Positions 1 through 8,314 of a stretch of DNA of 19,098 nt are shown piece by piece; position 1 is the first letter of the stretch; every line of letters begins with the position of its first letter. Made by a program: the position numbers and the translations under genes. The notes under the pieces are model-generated. The model was not told where the DNA came from. It ran no database searches and saw only the letters and a list, made by a program, of their open reading frames with translations. This DNA is from Euryarchaeota archaeon UBA486. Its GTDB lineage: Archaea; Thermoplasmatota; Poseidoniia; Poseidoniales; Poseidoniaceae. The DNA is taken from NCBI GenBank assembly GCA_002497765.1, contig DAET01000063.1:2559-21656 (forward strand), in the 5' to 3' direction.

Positions 1-1136
1 GGGAAGGTCTCAGGGTCGATGTGCGGGTCGAACACGCTGACGTTGATACCGCGCTGCTGGAGCGCTTCCGCCAGCGGTTCTGCAGGCGTTTCACGAGGGT
101 CGCCCACTTCGGCTTTGTACGACCATCCGAGGAACAGCACCTCGGTGGACTCTGCTGAAAGGCCGGCTTTCCAAAGAATGTCAACCAGGACTTGAGCCAC
201 GTGGTTCGGCATCGAGCGGTTGACGGCGCGAGCGGCGGTGATGAGCCCTGCAGGCACGCCCACGTCGCTGGCTCGCTGAATCATGTAGTACGGGTCCACG
301 GGAATGCAGTGCCCGCCCACGCCGACGCCCGGGGTGTAGCGGTGAAAGTTCCACTTCGTGGCGGCTGCCGACAACACGTCTTCCACGTCAACGTCCATGG
401 CCGGGAAGATGCGGGCGAGTTCATTGACCAGCGCGATGTTGATGTCGCGCTGTACGTTTTCGATGACCTTGGCCGCCTCAGCGACCTCGAGCTTACCGAC
501 GTAACGGACATCCTCGCTCGTGAGTTGGCCGTACAACTGGACCAGCGCTTCACCCACCTCAGGATTGGAACAACCGATGACTCGCGCCACGGAACGAACA
601 CCGTGGGCGGCATCGCCAGGATTGAAGCGCTCCGGACAATAGGCTATTTCGACGTCTTCGCCGACGGTCATGTCCAAGGCTTCGATCAGCGGCAACCATG
701 TATGAGCCGTCACGCCAGGATAGACCGTGGATTCAAGCACCACGATGGTGTTGGAACCTTTTGGAATGGCTTCAAAGACCGCTTTTCCAGCAGCCTCAAC
801 GTAGGAAAGGTCGGGCTTGAGGTCGTGCGTCACCGGTGTCGGCACGGTTACGAGGACGATGTCGCAATGGGGAACCGCCTCAGCCGTGGAGGTTGTGATG
901 TGCCAGCGTTCGGTGCCGGGCTGGGGGACGATGTCGTTGACGTCCGGGTCGCCGGTCGGGTTGTTGCCGTCCTTCACCATGTCAACGGTGCGCTGAGAGA
1001 CGTCCACGCCCCAGACGGTAAACCCAGCATCGTGGAAACCAATGGCGGTAGGAAGCCCCACATAGCCCAAGCCGATGACGCCGACGGTCATGTCGGCATT
1101 TGACGCCAGCGAAGCAAAGCGCTCGCTCCAACCCAT
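1..1136 (-). CDS. nucleotide-sugar (UDP-HexNAc type) 6-dehydrogenase, C-terminus cut by window edge
   Basis: The reading frame is open for 378 codons from an ATG at 1136 to the window start, so the C-terminus is missing. The family oxidises the C6 alcohol of a UDP-sugar to a carboxylate in two NAD-dependent steps, giving a UDP-uronic acid for surface glycans. I see the Rossmann motif GLGYVG (residues 22-27), a PTP turn near residue 100, the helix KVIENVQRD (223-231), and the catalytic-cysteine motif GVGGHCIPVDPYY with Cys277. The form KWNFHRYTPG before the cysteine is closer to the TviB/WbpO/WecC group (N-acetylated sugars) than to plain UDP-glucose dehydrogenase, but the exact substrate cannot be read. 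A second ATG at 1091 (MTVGVIGLGYVG) is an equally reasonable start. It is divergent from the ABC exporter genes and is probably the source of acidic sugar for the locus. Confidence 0.93.
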   Translation of the reverse strand, partial: MGWSERFASLASNADMTVGVIGLGYVGLPTAIGFHDAGFTVWGVDVSQRTVDMVKDGNNPTGDPDVNDIVPQPGTERWHITTSTAEAVPHCDIVLVTVPTPVTHDLKPDLSYVEAAGKAVFEAIPKGSNTIVVLESTVYPGVTAHTWLPLIEALDMTVGEDVEIAYCPERFNPGDAAHGVRSVARVIGCSNPEVGEALVQLYGQLTSEDVRYVGKLEVAEAAKVIENVQRDINIALVNELARIFPAMDVDVEDVLSAAATKWNFHRYTPGVGVGGHCIPVDPYYMIQRASDVGVPAGLITAARAVNRSMPNHVAQVLVDILWKAGLSAESTEVLFLGWSYKAEVGDPRETPAEPLAEALQQRGINVSVFDPHIDPETF

Positions 1137-1269
1137 GGCCCGCCTAACCGGTTCCTCTATTCAACTCAACCGCTGATTGCCATTCGCTCCGATGAAACCC
1201 GACAGGAATGGTGTGAACAAGTTGCAATTCTCCGCTTCAATGATATAGGGATGTTCCGAGGGAGAACCG
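1137..1269. promoter_or_regulatory. divergent intergenic region between dehydrogenase and ABC exporter
   Basis: These 133 bases separate two genes transcribed away from each other, so promoters for both should lie here. On the plus strand there is a TATA-like GATATAGG at 1242-1249. A ribosome binding site GGGAG at 1260-1264 sits 5 bases before the permease ATG at 1270. The TATA-like element is too close to the ATG for a leadered transcript, so which start signal is used is unclear. On the minus strand, TTGAATAGAG is about 25 bases upstream of the dehydrogenase ATG and could drive a near-leaderless transcript. Assignments are tentative. Confidence 0.4.
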
Positions 1270-2124
1270 ATGGAGGAAGGAAGCGTTTCTTCTCCGGTTC
1301 TACGAAGAATCGGTAGGAAAACAAATCCACTTCTCGCCCCACTCAGCACCCTGTCTGAAATCAGGAAAAACCGATTCTTGGTCCGCAACCTTGTACGGAG
1401 AGAAGTCAGAGGGCGGTACAGGAACGCTGGTCTTGGTTATGCATGGGCCATCATTGAACCTGCCCTGCTGGCTCTCGTCTACTGGTTTTTGTTCATCATG
1501 TTGAGTGGGAACCCTGACGAATTGTATGCTGTCTGGGTGCTGATCGGTGTCATCGTATGGAGTTGCTTTTCAAAATCATTGAACGCCGCCACCAATTCAT
1601 TGAGCAGAAACGTACGAACCATTCACCTGGTGTATTTTCCTCGCTCCATTTTCCCTGTCAGTGGCGTGGGGGCGAACATCGTGGTCACACTGATGAGTTG
1701 CATGATCATTCTCCCAATCATCTACATCTACGACATGCCAATCACGGTCCACATGATTTGGATACCGGTGGGCGTCCTGATGGCTGGTTTCATGGCATTA
1801 GGCTTGGGCATGATGATGGCTCCACTCAACTGTGTGAACGGCGATGTTGAGCACCTGATCCGATTTATCACGCGAGCTGGATTCTTTGTCTCCCCTGTGA
1901 TGTGGACAGCTGAAATGGCGTTGGAGCGCGGAGCATGGGGGGAAGCCGCATTGTGGAATCCGATGGTGGTCCCCATCACTATGGTACGGCATGGACTCGA
2001 AGGAAAAGCCGTCGAACTTCCCGACGGCATCGTCATGGCAAGCATTCTTGTCTCCATCACACTCTATCTCATTGGCACCATGGTGTTTTCAAGGTACGAA
2101 CGAGGGGCGGTGAAGTACCTATGA
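1270..2124 (+). CDS. ABC-2 type polysaccharide export permease (Wzm/TagG-like)
   Basis: This 284-residue integral membrane protein is the likely channel subunit of an ABC transporter that exports a lipid-linked polysaccharide or similar glycan. The family signature is near residues 38-65: a basic amphipathic stretch RNLVRREVRGRYR followed by GLGYAWAIIEPALLALVYW, which matches the start of TagG/Wzm/KpsM permeases. Hydrophobic segments follow at roughly 60-79, 88-103, 132-153, 163-186, 198-213 and 256-273, consistent with six membrane spans. The ATG at 1270 is preceded by GGGAG with a 5-base spacer. The stop overlaps the start of the ATPase gene as ATGA (2121-2124), so the two are translationally coupled, as expected for permease and ATPase subunits. 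Length is normal for the family. Confidence 0.92.
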   Translation: MEEGSVSSPVLRRIGRKTNPLLAPLSTLSEIRKNRFLVRNLVRREVRGRYRNAGLGYAWAIIEPALLALVYWFLFIMLSGNPDELYAVWVLIGVIVWSCFSKSLNAATNSLSRNVRTIHLVYFPRSIFPVSGVGANIVVTLMSCMIILPIIYIYDMPITVHMIWIPVGVLMAGFMALGLGMMMAPLNCVNGDVEHLIRFITRAGFFVSPVMWTAEMALERGAWGEAALWNPMVVPITMVRHGLEGKAVELPDGIVMASILVSITLYLIGTMVFSRYERGAVKYL

Positions 2125-2843
2125 CGAAGACGGCCATTCGGCTGAATGACATCAGCCTTCATTTTCCAAAGCAGCGAAACCCGCTTGCCATCGTGTTGGA
2201 TTTCATCAAAAAGAACGATCGGAAATTCACCGCTCTGAAGAACGTGAACATCGAGATCAACCAAGGAGAAGTCGTCGGCATCATCGGAAGAAACGGGTCG
2301 GGCAAATCCACCCTCTTGCGCGTGATTTCTGGCATCTATCCCCCCGATGCCGGCGAAGTGCACGCTGCCGGTGACATCTCGCTTCTTGCAGGCCTCGGTA
2401 CAGGCTTTTCCGGCCACCAAACCGGGAGGGAAAACGCCCTGCTCTACGGGTCAATTCTCGGGCACAACGAAGATGAAATGCGGGAAAAATTGGATGAAAT
2501 CATTGACTTTTCCGAGTTAGGTGATTTCATTGATGAGCCGCTAAGAACCTACTCTGCAGGTATGAAGGCTCGACTCGGGTTGGCGGTGGCTTCAGCCATT
2601 CATCCACACATCTTACTGATCGACGAAGTTCTGGGCGTGGGCGACCCGAATTTCAAAGAGAAATCCAAGGAAAAAATACTCTCCATGGTGAAGGGCGCGA
2701 GCACCGTCGTCATCGTATCCCACAGTTTCGGGCTGATGACCGACATTTGCGACCGTGTTATCTTGCTCCACCACGGTGAAGTCATGCACGATGGCCCTCC
2801 GCAGGAATCCATCAAAAAATACTACGAAATTGCAGGTGAGTGA
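2121..2843 (+). CDS. ABC transporter ATPase for polysaccharide export (Wzt/TagH-like)
   Basis: This 240-residue ATPase is the energy-coupling partner of the upstream permease. Visible motifs: Walker A GRNGSGKST (56-64), the Wzt-type stretch GLGTGFSGHQTGREN (about 91-105), ABC signature YSAGMK (144-149), Walker B ILLIDE (164-169) and the H-loop histidine in SHSFG (about 201). The ATG at 2121 is used because it overlaps the permease stop and starts the conserved fold; an open frame continues upstream to 1935 but there it is a shadow of the permease. The protein ends soon after the nucleotide-binding domain, so it lacks the C-terminal carbohydrate-binding domain of O9a-type Wzt. Export may therefore not depend on a modified chain end recognised by the ATPase, as in KpsT/TagH systems. 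The next gene starts directly after its stop. Confidence 0.95.
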   Translation: MTKTAIRLNDISLHFPKQRNPLAIVLDFIKKNDRKFTALKNVNIEINQGEVVGIIGRNGSGKSTLLRVISGIYPPDAGEVHAAGDISLLAGLGTGFSGHQTGRENALLYGSILGHNEDEMREKLDEIIDFSELGDFIDEPLRTYSAGMKARLGLAVASAIHPHILLIDEVLGVGDPNFKEKSKEKILSMVKGASTVVIVSHSFGLMTDICDRVILLHHGEVMHDGPPQESIKKYYEIAGE

Positions 2844-3971
2844 ATGAAAAAGGACCGTTCGAATTTCTCTGCCACTGAATATTCCGCCCAGCGGGAATTG
2901 GCTCGAATTCGAAACACATTCTCCTTCCGTTTCGGTCTGCTCGTCACAGAATCGTTCGTTCGCAAACCTTGGCTGCTCTTGTTCTTCCCGTTCCGGTTCA
3001 TTGGTCTCTTCTTCTTCAAATCTGAACCTCAGCAGATCGAGTACAAGAATCAAAACGGGCCTGAGACCTACATTCTCTTTTCGACTTCGGAAGAGGGGCC
3101 ATCTTCAGCCGTTCGTGCCTTGAAGAGGTCAACAGAACTTGAGAAGCAGGGTTTCAAAGTGGTTCACATCAATTCATCCCGACAAGGTGGACAAATTCTC
3201 GAAGAACAGGCACTGTTCACACTGCCCGATCCCAAGAACAAAGCCGCAGTGAAGTCAACGACAGAGTGGAATGAGACGTGCCTTAATTTCCTCCATCACA
3301 TTGTAATGTCGAATAACGTGACAACGCTGGAGTTTGATGGGCCCTACCCTTACAGAGGCGTTCTGAACCTCATGAAAATACACCCGCATGTCAAGACGGT
3401 ATGGCGAAGGCTTGAAACAAAAATCCCCACGAATCAAGCTCATGTTGAGCACTTCGATGAATTGGACATCATCGAACTGGAGTTCAGTGATTTCTCCAAG
3501 CCGAAGAAGCCGATTATGTTTGGAAATGAAGAACCCAAATCGATTTTCATGGGCTTGGGTTATGACCACCGTGAAGGAAATGCAAAAGGCAAAAATTACG
3601 TGCTTCAGCAATTGAAGAAAAAAGGAAACCATCATGTCATCATGTTTGACCATCTTCACATTTCCAACAAAGCCCTCTCTCCTTTGCCGGTGACGAGGTG
3701 GGGTTCTTCCATCAGTAAGTTGTTTTCCGAGAACATCCAGTTCGCAATCGTACCCCCAAATCCAATGCTCTTGGAACCGTTGTCGATGAGGGGCATCCCT
3801 ACGGTGATCGTGTGTGACGATTCGATACCAACGGACACACTCATGAAACTCCGAACACGATCACTGACTCAACCCATTTCAGTGTTGATGAACCCTGACG
3901 CTGAAGAAATCAAGGTTGGGCTGGCGCCGTTCCTGGAGGAACGAATCAAACCTCCAAATTTCATCCACTGA
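2844..3971 (+). CDS. divergent MurG-like glycosyltransferase paralogue, possibly inactive
   Basis: This 375-residue protein starts on the base after the ATPase stop, so it belongs to the exporter transcript. It is clearly related to the minus-strand protein at 8838-10202. Both carry a basic N-terminal segment with SFR-G-L-T-SF-RKPW (here residues 27-43), a middle motif FDGPYPYRGVLN (164-175; FDGAFPYRGMLN in the relative) and a following VW-RR. It lacks the Gly/His-rich acceptor loop (GVGFGHF in the relative; here TSEEGPSS), and its donor-side region reads VPPNPMLLEPLSMRGIPT where the relative has QAGGYNSFHEMRTFGLPT. The MurG-type fold is therefore probably kept while the usual catalytic or donor residues are not. 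It could be a glycosyltransferase with a new specificity or a non-catalytic partner. Its tail overlaps the convergent DUF6270-like gene by 11 bases. Confidence 0.7.
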   Translation: MKKDRSNFSATEYSAQRELARIRNTFSFRFGLLVTESFVRKPWLLLFFPFRFIGLFFFKSEPQQIEYKNQNGPETYILFSTSEEGPSSAVRALKRSTELEKQGFKVVHINSSRQGGQILEEQALFTLPDPKNKAAVKSTTEWNETCLNFLHHIVMSNNVTTLEFDGPYPYRGVLNLMKIHPHVKTVWRRLETKIPTNQAHVEHFDELDIIELEFSDFSKPKKPIMFGNEEPKSIFMGLGYDHREGNAKGKNYVLQQLKKKGNHHVIMFDHLHISNKALSPLPVTRWGSSISKLFSENIQFAIVPPNPMLLEPLSMRGIPTVIVCDDSIPTDTLMKLRTRSLTQPISVLMNPDAEEIKVGLAPFLEERIKPPNFIH

Positions 3972-4671
3972 AGCCAGAGAACCAATGAATCAGTTGGTCA
4001 TCAAGAGCCAGGTAATACTCTGGAATGTAATGGAAATTCGCTAGTCCCCATTTATGGGTGGAATCTGCGATTGAATTCGCCGAAGAAGAGATTATGTTTA
4101 CAATTTCGATCTCCTCTCGCAGAATTTTTGTCAAATTGTCTAAGAGTTCATTCTCAAATTGAATTTTCTCCTGGTTATCAAATTCATGAATTTGGCCATC
4201 TTGTTTGTAGGTTGAAGCCCATCGTGCGTTGTGAAGGATGACTGGCCTATCCAGATAATCCGAAAACTCTTGGGTTCCGCGACGAAACAAGTCGAAATAA
4301 TCTTCTGAACCACGCTTGATTCTTGTGAACTCACCTTTCATTGTTGATGCAACTCCGGATCGAAAAAATGCTTGTGAACGCGTTGCATGGGTATTTCCAT
4401 CCGTAAAAACATCAAATCGCTCGTCAATCAAATCAATGATAATGCAATCTGCGTCAAAAGAAGAAAAGGGCTTTTTGTTGAGGTCCCACTCTACCATTCT
4501 CCGCTGGAATTTACTCTCAATACTGAATAATTTCTCTGAATCATAAACAGCAGATTCTCCGGTTTTTGTGCACAGGGACGATCTTGCCTGGTAGTGAGGC
4601 ACTTCATAGCCGTGAAACTCTGCTAAATCACGAGTCACACAGGAACCATGGATGGAGATTTTTGGTCGCAT
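3961..4671 (-). CDS. DUF6270-like protein of glycan loci
   Basis: This 236-residue soluble protein starts KISIHGSCVTRDLAEF, followed by an YQARSSL segment, a FQRRMVEWDL segment and a hydrophobic strand ending IIDLIDERFDVF. From memory this order (GSC-RD, ARSS, RRM, DLIDERFD) is that of the uncharacterised DUF6270 family found in capsule and glycan clusters. The GSC motif recalls the nucleophile block of SGNH hydrolases, so esterase or acyl-transfer activity is conceivable but not shown. I prefer the ATG at 4671, preceded by GGTGG, over a TTG at 4680. It lies 20 bases after the stop of the large glycosyltransferase/PP-loop gene and is probably co-transcribed with it. Its base composition is more AT-rich than most of the window: the 60 bases at 4021-4080 contain 26 G+C by hand count. 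Confidence 0.7.
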   Translation of the reverse strand: MRPKISIHGSCVTRDLAEFHGYEVPHYQARSSLCTKTGESAVYDSEKLFSIESKFQRRMVEWDLNKKPFSSFDADCIIIDLIDERFDVFTDGNTHATRSQAFFRSGVASTMKGEFTRIKRGSEDYFDLFRRGTQEFSDYLDRPVILHNARWASTYKQDGQIHEFDNQEKIQFENELLDNLTKILREEIEIVNIISSSANSIADSTHKWGLANFHYIPEYYLALDDQLIHWFSGFSG

Positions 4672-4691
4672 ATCCACCAATCCAAATCAGT

Positions 4692-7600
4692 TCATTGTGT
4701 TTGAGGAAAGAGGTCCATACCTGCTAATTTCTCAAATTGTTCTGGCGTCATGGACCTGGAATATTGAGAAAGTCGGCTGGAGGTGTACCGTCTGTATTTT
4801 TCAGGTAAGAGCTTGAGACCACCTTCGTGGTGGGCCTCCAAGAAGGAATAATCGCCCTCAATCAATGTGTTCAAATCTTCACTTCTTGAGAGGATTTCTT
4901 GATAGGATGCTGCGTCCGAAAGCCTCTGGATAGAGTAGAGGGTGCTCGCCGCCTGTTTCAGGGGCCGCTTTTTCAGGAACGTGTCAATTTCGTTGCTAAA
5001 GGAAAAATCGTGCCCCGCCAGTGTGTTCTTCCTGAAGCACTTCCAACATGCACCGCATGGCTTCCCCGGTTTGCTTGACCGAAGACACGATTGGGCAAAA
5101 TCGAGAAGGTTGTTTTCGGTGACAATTTTCTGATTGATGACCTCAGAACACCCTCCGACGGGTTGATAGATGCTGAGTCCGATGTTTCGGAAAATTTCTG
5201 AGTAGTGGCGCCAGAACCACGACGCTCCGAAGTTACGGTACCGGTGTCCGTGGAACAGGAACGTGTTCTCAAGTGGCATGCCGGTGGCGAGCGAATCCAG
5301 CTGAAGATAATCTGCGAGAAGGATGACTTGGACGGCACATGCATAATCGGTACTGAAACCAGCGGACTTGCCTTGGAATTTTCGAATTGATTCATGGCTC
5401 GATGGAACTTGAAGAACCGGCCGGCCTAATGTTTCAAGCATGTGTAAAAAGAGACGATCGGCATTGGTGTGATCGATTCCTGACTGGAATCCCTCTCTCC
5501 GATTGTACACCAGTGCGGTGTCTTGTGGCATCAACAGCATGGCAGCGACAGAATCAACACCTCCACTGAACGCAAGACCTGGACGCCAACCTGGCTTTCT
5601 TGAAGGAATCCAATCATCAAGAATGCCGTCTTCCCACGGAGATGTCATGACATAATGTGCGACACGCAACAAATCCTCATGGGTTTCCTCAATACGCCAG
5701 TCGTCTGGCATCTTGAAATAGACCTCAATGTCATCATAGGTGAAATACAAGATGTTTCCGTTTTGTCGCCACCGTTTGGCGACGTTGTACGGTATGTGGG
5801 TTTGTGCGTTCCTCGGTGAACGCTCAAAACTCAGTTTCAACGGTTCCTCGACCATCTCGTGTTGGATGATTTGATTTGGGGTGATCAACTTCCATTTGCC
5901 GGCTGATTGAATCACCTCCAGCATTTTGTTCTGAAGGTCAAAATCCACCTGAACTTGCGCCCAGATGGCTTCAAGCTCCTCGTCTTCTTCCTCAATGGGA
6001 ATCATCCACTCATCTGGCCGAGGCGGCGTAATCATGGGGATGTTGTTGACCTGTGCATGGGCGGCCACGAACAAATCCACCATTCGCTGATACTGGAAGT
6101 CTCGGTAGTCAAACCGAACGGCGTCGACGTGATAGGCCATGGTTCCTGTTCCAACGATTTGAACGGGCAGAGGTGTGCTCAAACCACGTCTGAACCAATG
6201 GACACGGCGGTGATCCTTGTAATCCTGCCACGTTTGAATGGGTTCGTTGACCGGAAGGACTGCGCCATGAAACCCTGTGATGACCTTGTTCTCAAATCGT
6301 TGAAGCCAATGGATGTGGGATTCAATGTAATCCTCTGGATAGATGATGTCATCGTCCACAGTGAGAACATAACCCTGATTCACTTTCTCGGTCATTTTGA
6401 ACTTTCCAATGTCGGTGAGATTTTCATCCGGCGAACAATACACCTCAATTCGGTCATCGTCCGGGAGAGGAGGAGGCGTATCGGATTCATTCACATGGAT
6501 GAGAATGCGAGTGGGTGGCAAACGCTGGTCAAGAAGGCTCTGAACCGCCTTTCCAATCACAGAAAAACGAGCGGGAAATGTTGCCATGCAAACTGAAATT
6601 TCTTCTTCAACACTTTTGTTTTCTAAAACCTCATAGTCAAAGATGTTCAAACTGAACTTCCTCATGTCCTCAAGGATGGGGTCCATCTCTGAGTCAATGA
6701 ACTCGGTGTACTCGTATCCTGCATTTGATCGAGGCATCTCTTCAGGTGTTTTGAACAACCCTTGGACACCTTGACGAACCATCGAGAGGCCTGTTGGTGA
6801 AGCACGCAATTTCGCATGCCATGAACGGAACGATGAGACATAGGCTGCACGTGGACCCCGGATACCCGGCCAACCAATGGCAAATTGACCGCCCCCGGTA
6901 AGCGAACTGTCGTGATAGGTCGCGATGTAGGTGGGGACGGGTGTGTGAACGAGAGCAGATTTTCCGTATCGAATCTCTGCTCGCTCGAGTAATTCTGAAT
7001 CAGCAGATACTCGTACTTCGTCAAAGCCACCCAATTCATCTTTCAGAGCAGATGTTTTCCACGTGATGCACATCAGCGCCTTTCTTGCAAACCAACTCCC
7101 AACCTTAGCGAGCCTTCCGTTTGGGTAAAGGCGTATGTATGATTCGAGCGTGGCCACGGAGTCTTCTGCTTCGTCGAGACGACCCAGTGCATGTTCTAAC
7201 TTCTGCGGATGCTGCCAATCATCCGAATCAATAAAAGAAATGAATTCCCCTTTTGCTTCACTAATGCCACGGTTCCGCCCCGCATATGTTCCAGCATTCA
7301 TTTCTTGGCGAACAACCCGAACGCGTGAATCCTGTGATTCATATTGCTGGTAAGCCGCAACATCCTCGGGTTGACTAGCATCATCAATGATGAGCAGTTC
7401 CAAGTTTTTGTGCGTCTGGTTGAGGATGGAGCTCACCGCCGTGTCCATCATCGGATTGATTTTGTGGGCCGTCATGATGACGGTGACCAACCGTTTATCC
7501 TCGGAGGATGACGATGGTGAAACCTCGATCTTGTCCAACTCAAACCCGTTGTCCATCCAGGACGGTGCAAATTCACTCATGCCATGAAAAGAAAACAAAT

Positions 7601-8312
7601 CATTCAGCGTGTCAAATGCTGCACGGTGTTGTTCTTCTGCTCGATGGAGTTCGTATTTTGTGAAGGCTGCGTTCATGCATCCGTCTGCAACCAAATCAGC
7701 AAGTGTATCGTGGCCTTTCTCCACCATTCCGAGTTCAAGGTATGACAGAGCTTTGTGGGCTGCAAATTCGCTTCGTTGCGAAAACACCTCTGGAATGCGA
7801 TTGAGGTACTTGATGTTCTCTTCATGGCGCTGGTATTGATAGAACTGGAGATGCATCATGAGGCGGTGTCCTCGGTTTTGCAACCGTTTTCCATTTCGCC
7901 TCAGAAGTTGTTCTGCTCTCAGAAATTGACCGTCTTTGATGAGCGAATCGCAAAGATGCTCGACCGTTGAAACATGAACATTGGGGTTCGTCACTGCAAC
8001 TTCCCCTCGAGGAATAACATCCTCAACATTCAGAAGCTCTGCATATGCTTGGACCCACCAGCGTAGCACTTCAGGGTCTCGAGGATGGAGTAACACAAGA
8101 TGTTCCAGAAAACCACTCGCTGCCTTGCTGTATCCGTTTCGAATCAAAACTTCGCCGATGAGGATGGCGCGTTTTTTGTTGATCTGATTACGAAAGAACG
8201 GCCATGAAGATTTGAGAATGCTCAGTGCTTTTGGATAACTCCTGGTCGCCAGTGCATCCTCAATTTCTGCAGTGACAATCTCAACCTGATTGTCAATGAT
8301 GAATTCTTGCAA
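4692..8312 (-). CDS. multidomain protein: helical repeats, two GT-A glycosyltransferases, QueC/DUF6395-like PP-loop domain
   Basis: About 1206 residues, with four parts. Residues 1-250 are helical and TPR-like. Residues 275-480 are a GT2 domain with VTVIMTAHKIN, the strand LLIIDDAS and the metal-binding FIDSDDW (about 361-366). Residues 570-745 are a second GT-A domain (ISVCMATFPAR, then LTVDDDIIYPEDY around 650-662). Residues 840-1200 are a PP-loop ATP-binding domain with FSGGVDS (915-921), SAGFSTDYACAV, GMPLENTFLFHG, and a Cys set C-x9-C-x2-C-x2-C (about 1076, 1086, 1089, 1092) followed by WKCFRKN-type residues. This last domain is paralogous, to its end, to the protein at 10294-11691. PP-loop enzymes adenylate a substrate; the glycosyltransferase domains point to a glycan. 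The start is a TTG, chosen from the ribosome binding site (see separate entry). No signal peptide or membrane span is evident. The exact reaction is unknown. Confidence 0.88.
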   Translation of the reverse strand: MQEFIIDNQVEIVTAEIEDALATRSYPKALSILKSSWPFFRNQINKKRAILIGEVLIRNGYSKAASGFLEHLVLLHPRDPEVLRWWVQAYAELLNVEDVIPRGEVAVTNPNVHVSTVEHLCDSLIKDGQFLRAEQLLRRNGKRLQNRGHRLMMHLQFYQYQRHEENIKYLNRIPEVFSQRSEFAAHKALSYLELGMVEKGHDTLADLVADGCMNAAFTKYELHRAEEQHRAAFDTLNDLFSFHGMSEFAPSWMDNGFELDKIEVSPSSSSEDKRLVTVIMTAHKINPMMDTAVSSILNQTHKNLELLIIDDASQPEDVAAYQQYESQDSRVRVVRQEMNAGTYAGRNRGISEAKGEFISFIDSDDWQHPQKLEHALGRLDEAEDSVATLESYIRLYPNGRLAKVGSWFARKALMCITWKTSALKDELGGFDEVRVSADSELLERAEIRYGKSALVHTPVPTYIATYHDSSLTGGGQFAIGWPGIRGPRAAYVSSFRSWHAKLRASPTGLSMVRQGVQGLFKTPEEMPRSNAGYEYTEFIDSEMDPILEDMRKFSLNIFDYEVLENKSVEEEISVCMATFPARFSVIGKAVQSLLDQRLPPTRILIHVNESDTPPPLPDDDRIEVYCSPDENLTDIGKFKMTEKVNQGYVLTVDDDIIYPEDYIESHIHWLQRFENKVITGFHGAVLPVNEPIQTWQDYKDHRRVHWFRRGLSTPLPVQIVGTGTMAYHVDAVRFDYRDFQYQRMVDLFVAAHAQVNNIPMITPPRPDEWMIPIEEEDEELEAIWAQVQVDFDLQNKMLEVIQSAGKWKLITPNQIIQHEMVEEPLKLSFERSPRNAQTHIPYNVAKRWRQNGNILYFTYDDIEVYFKMPDDWRIEETHEDLLRVAHYVMTSPWEDGILDDWIPSRKPGWRPGLAFSGGVDSVAAMLLMPQDTALVYNRREGFQSGIDHTNADRLFLHMLETLGRPVLQVPSSHESIRKFQGKSAGFSTDYACAVQVILLADYLQLDSLATGMPLENTFLFHGHRYRNFGASWFWRHYSEIFRNIGLSIYQPVGGCSEVINQKIVTENNLLDFAQSCLRSSKPGKPCGACWKCFRKNTLAGHDFSFSNEIDTFLKKRPLKQAASTLYSIQRLSDAASYQEILSRSEDLNTLIEGDYSFLEAHHEGGLKLLPEKYRRYTSSRLSQYSRSMTPEQFEKLAGMDLFPQTQ

Positions 8313-8314
8313 AA

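Noticed and set aside
192..1103. Long plus-strand open frame (303 codons)
   Set aside because: It lies antisense to the nucleotide-sugar dehydrogenase, which has full family motifs. Its product is His/Val/Asp-rich without any domain, as expected for a shadow frame.
1242..1249. GATATAGG as a firm TATA box for the permease gene
   Set aside because: A start 25 bases downstream would fall on the ATG and exclude the good Shine-Dalgarno at 1260-1264, so the two signals conflict; kept only as tentative.
1935..2120. N-terminal extension of the ABC ATPase
   Set aside because: It is out-of-frame permease sequence; the ATPase fold begins at the ATG overlapping the permease stop.
5907..6596. Plus-strand open frame (229 codons) inside the fusion gene
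   Set aside because: It lies wholly opposite the second GT-A domain, has no start signal and no recognisable motif.
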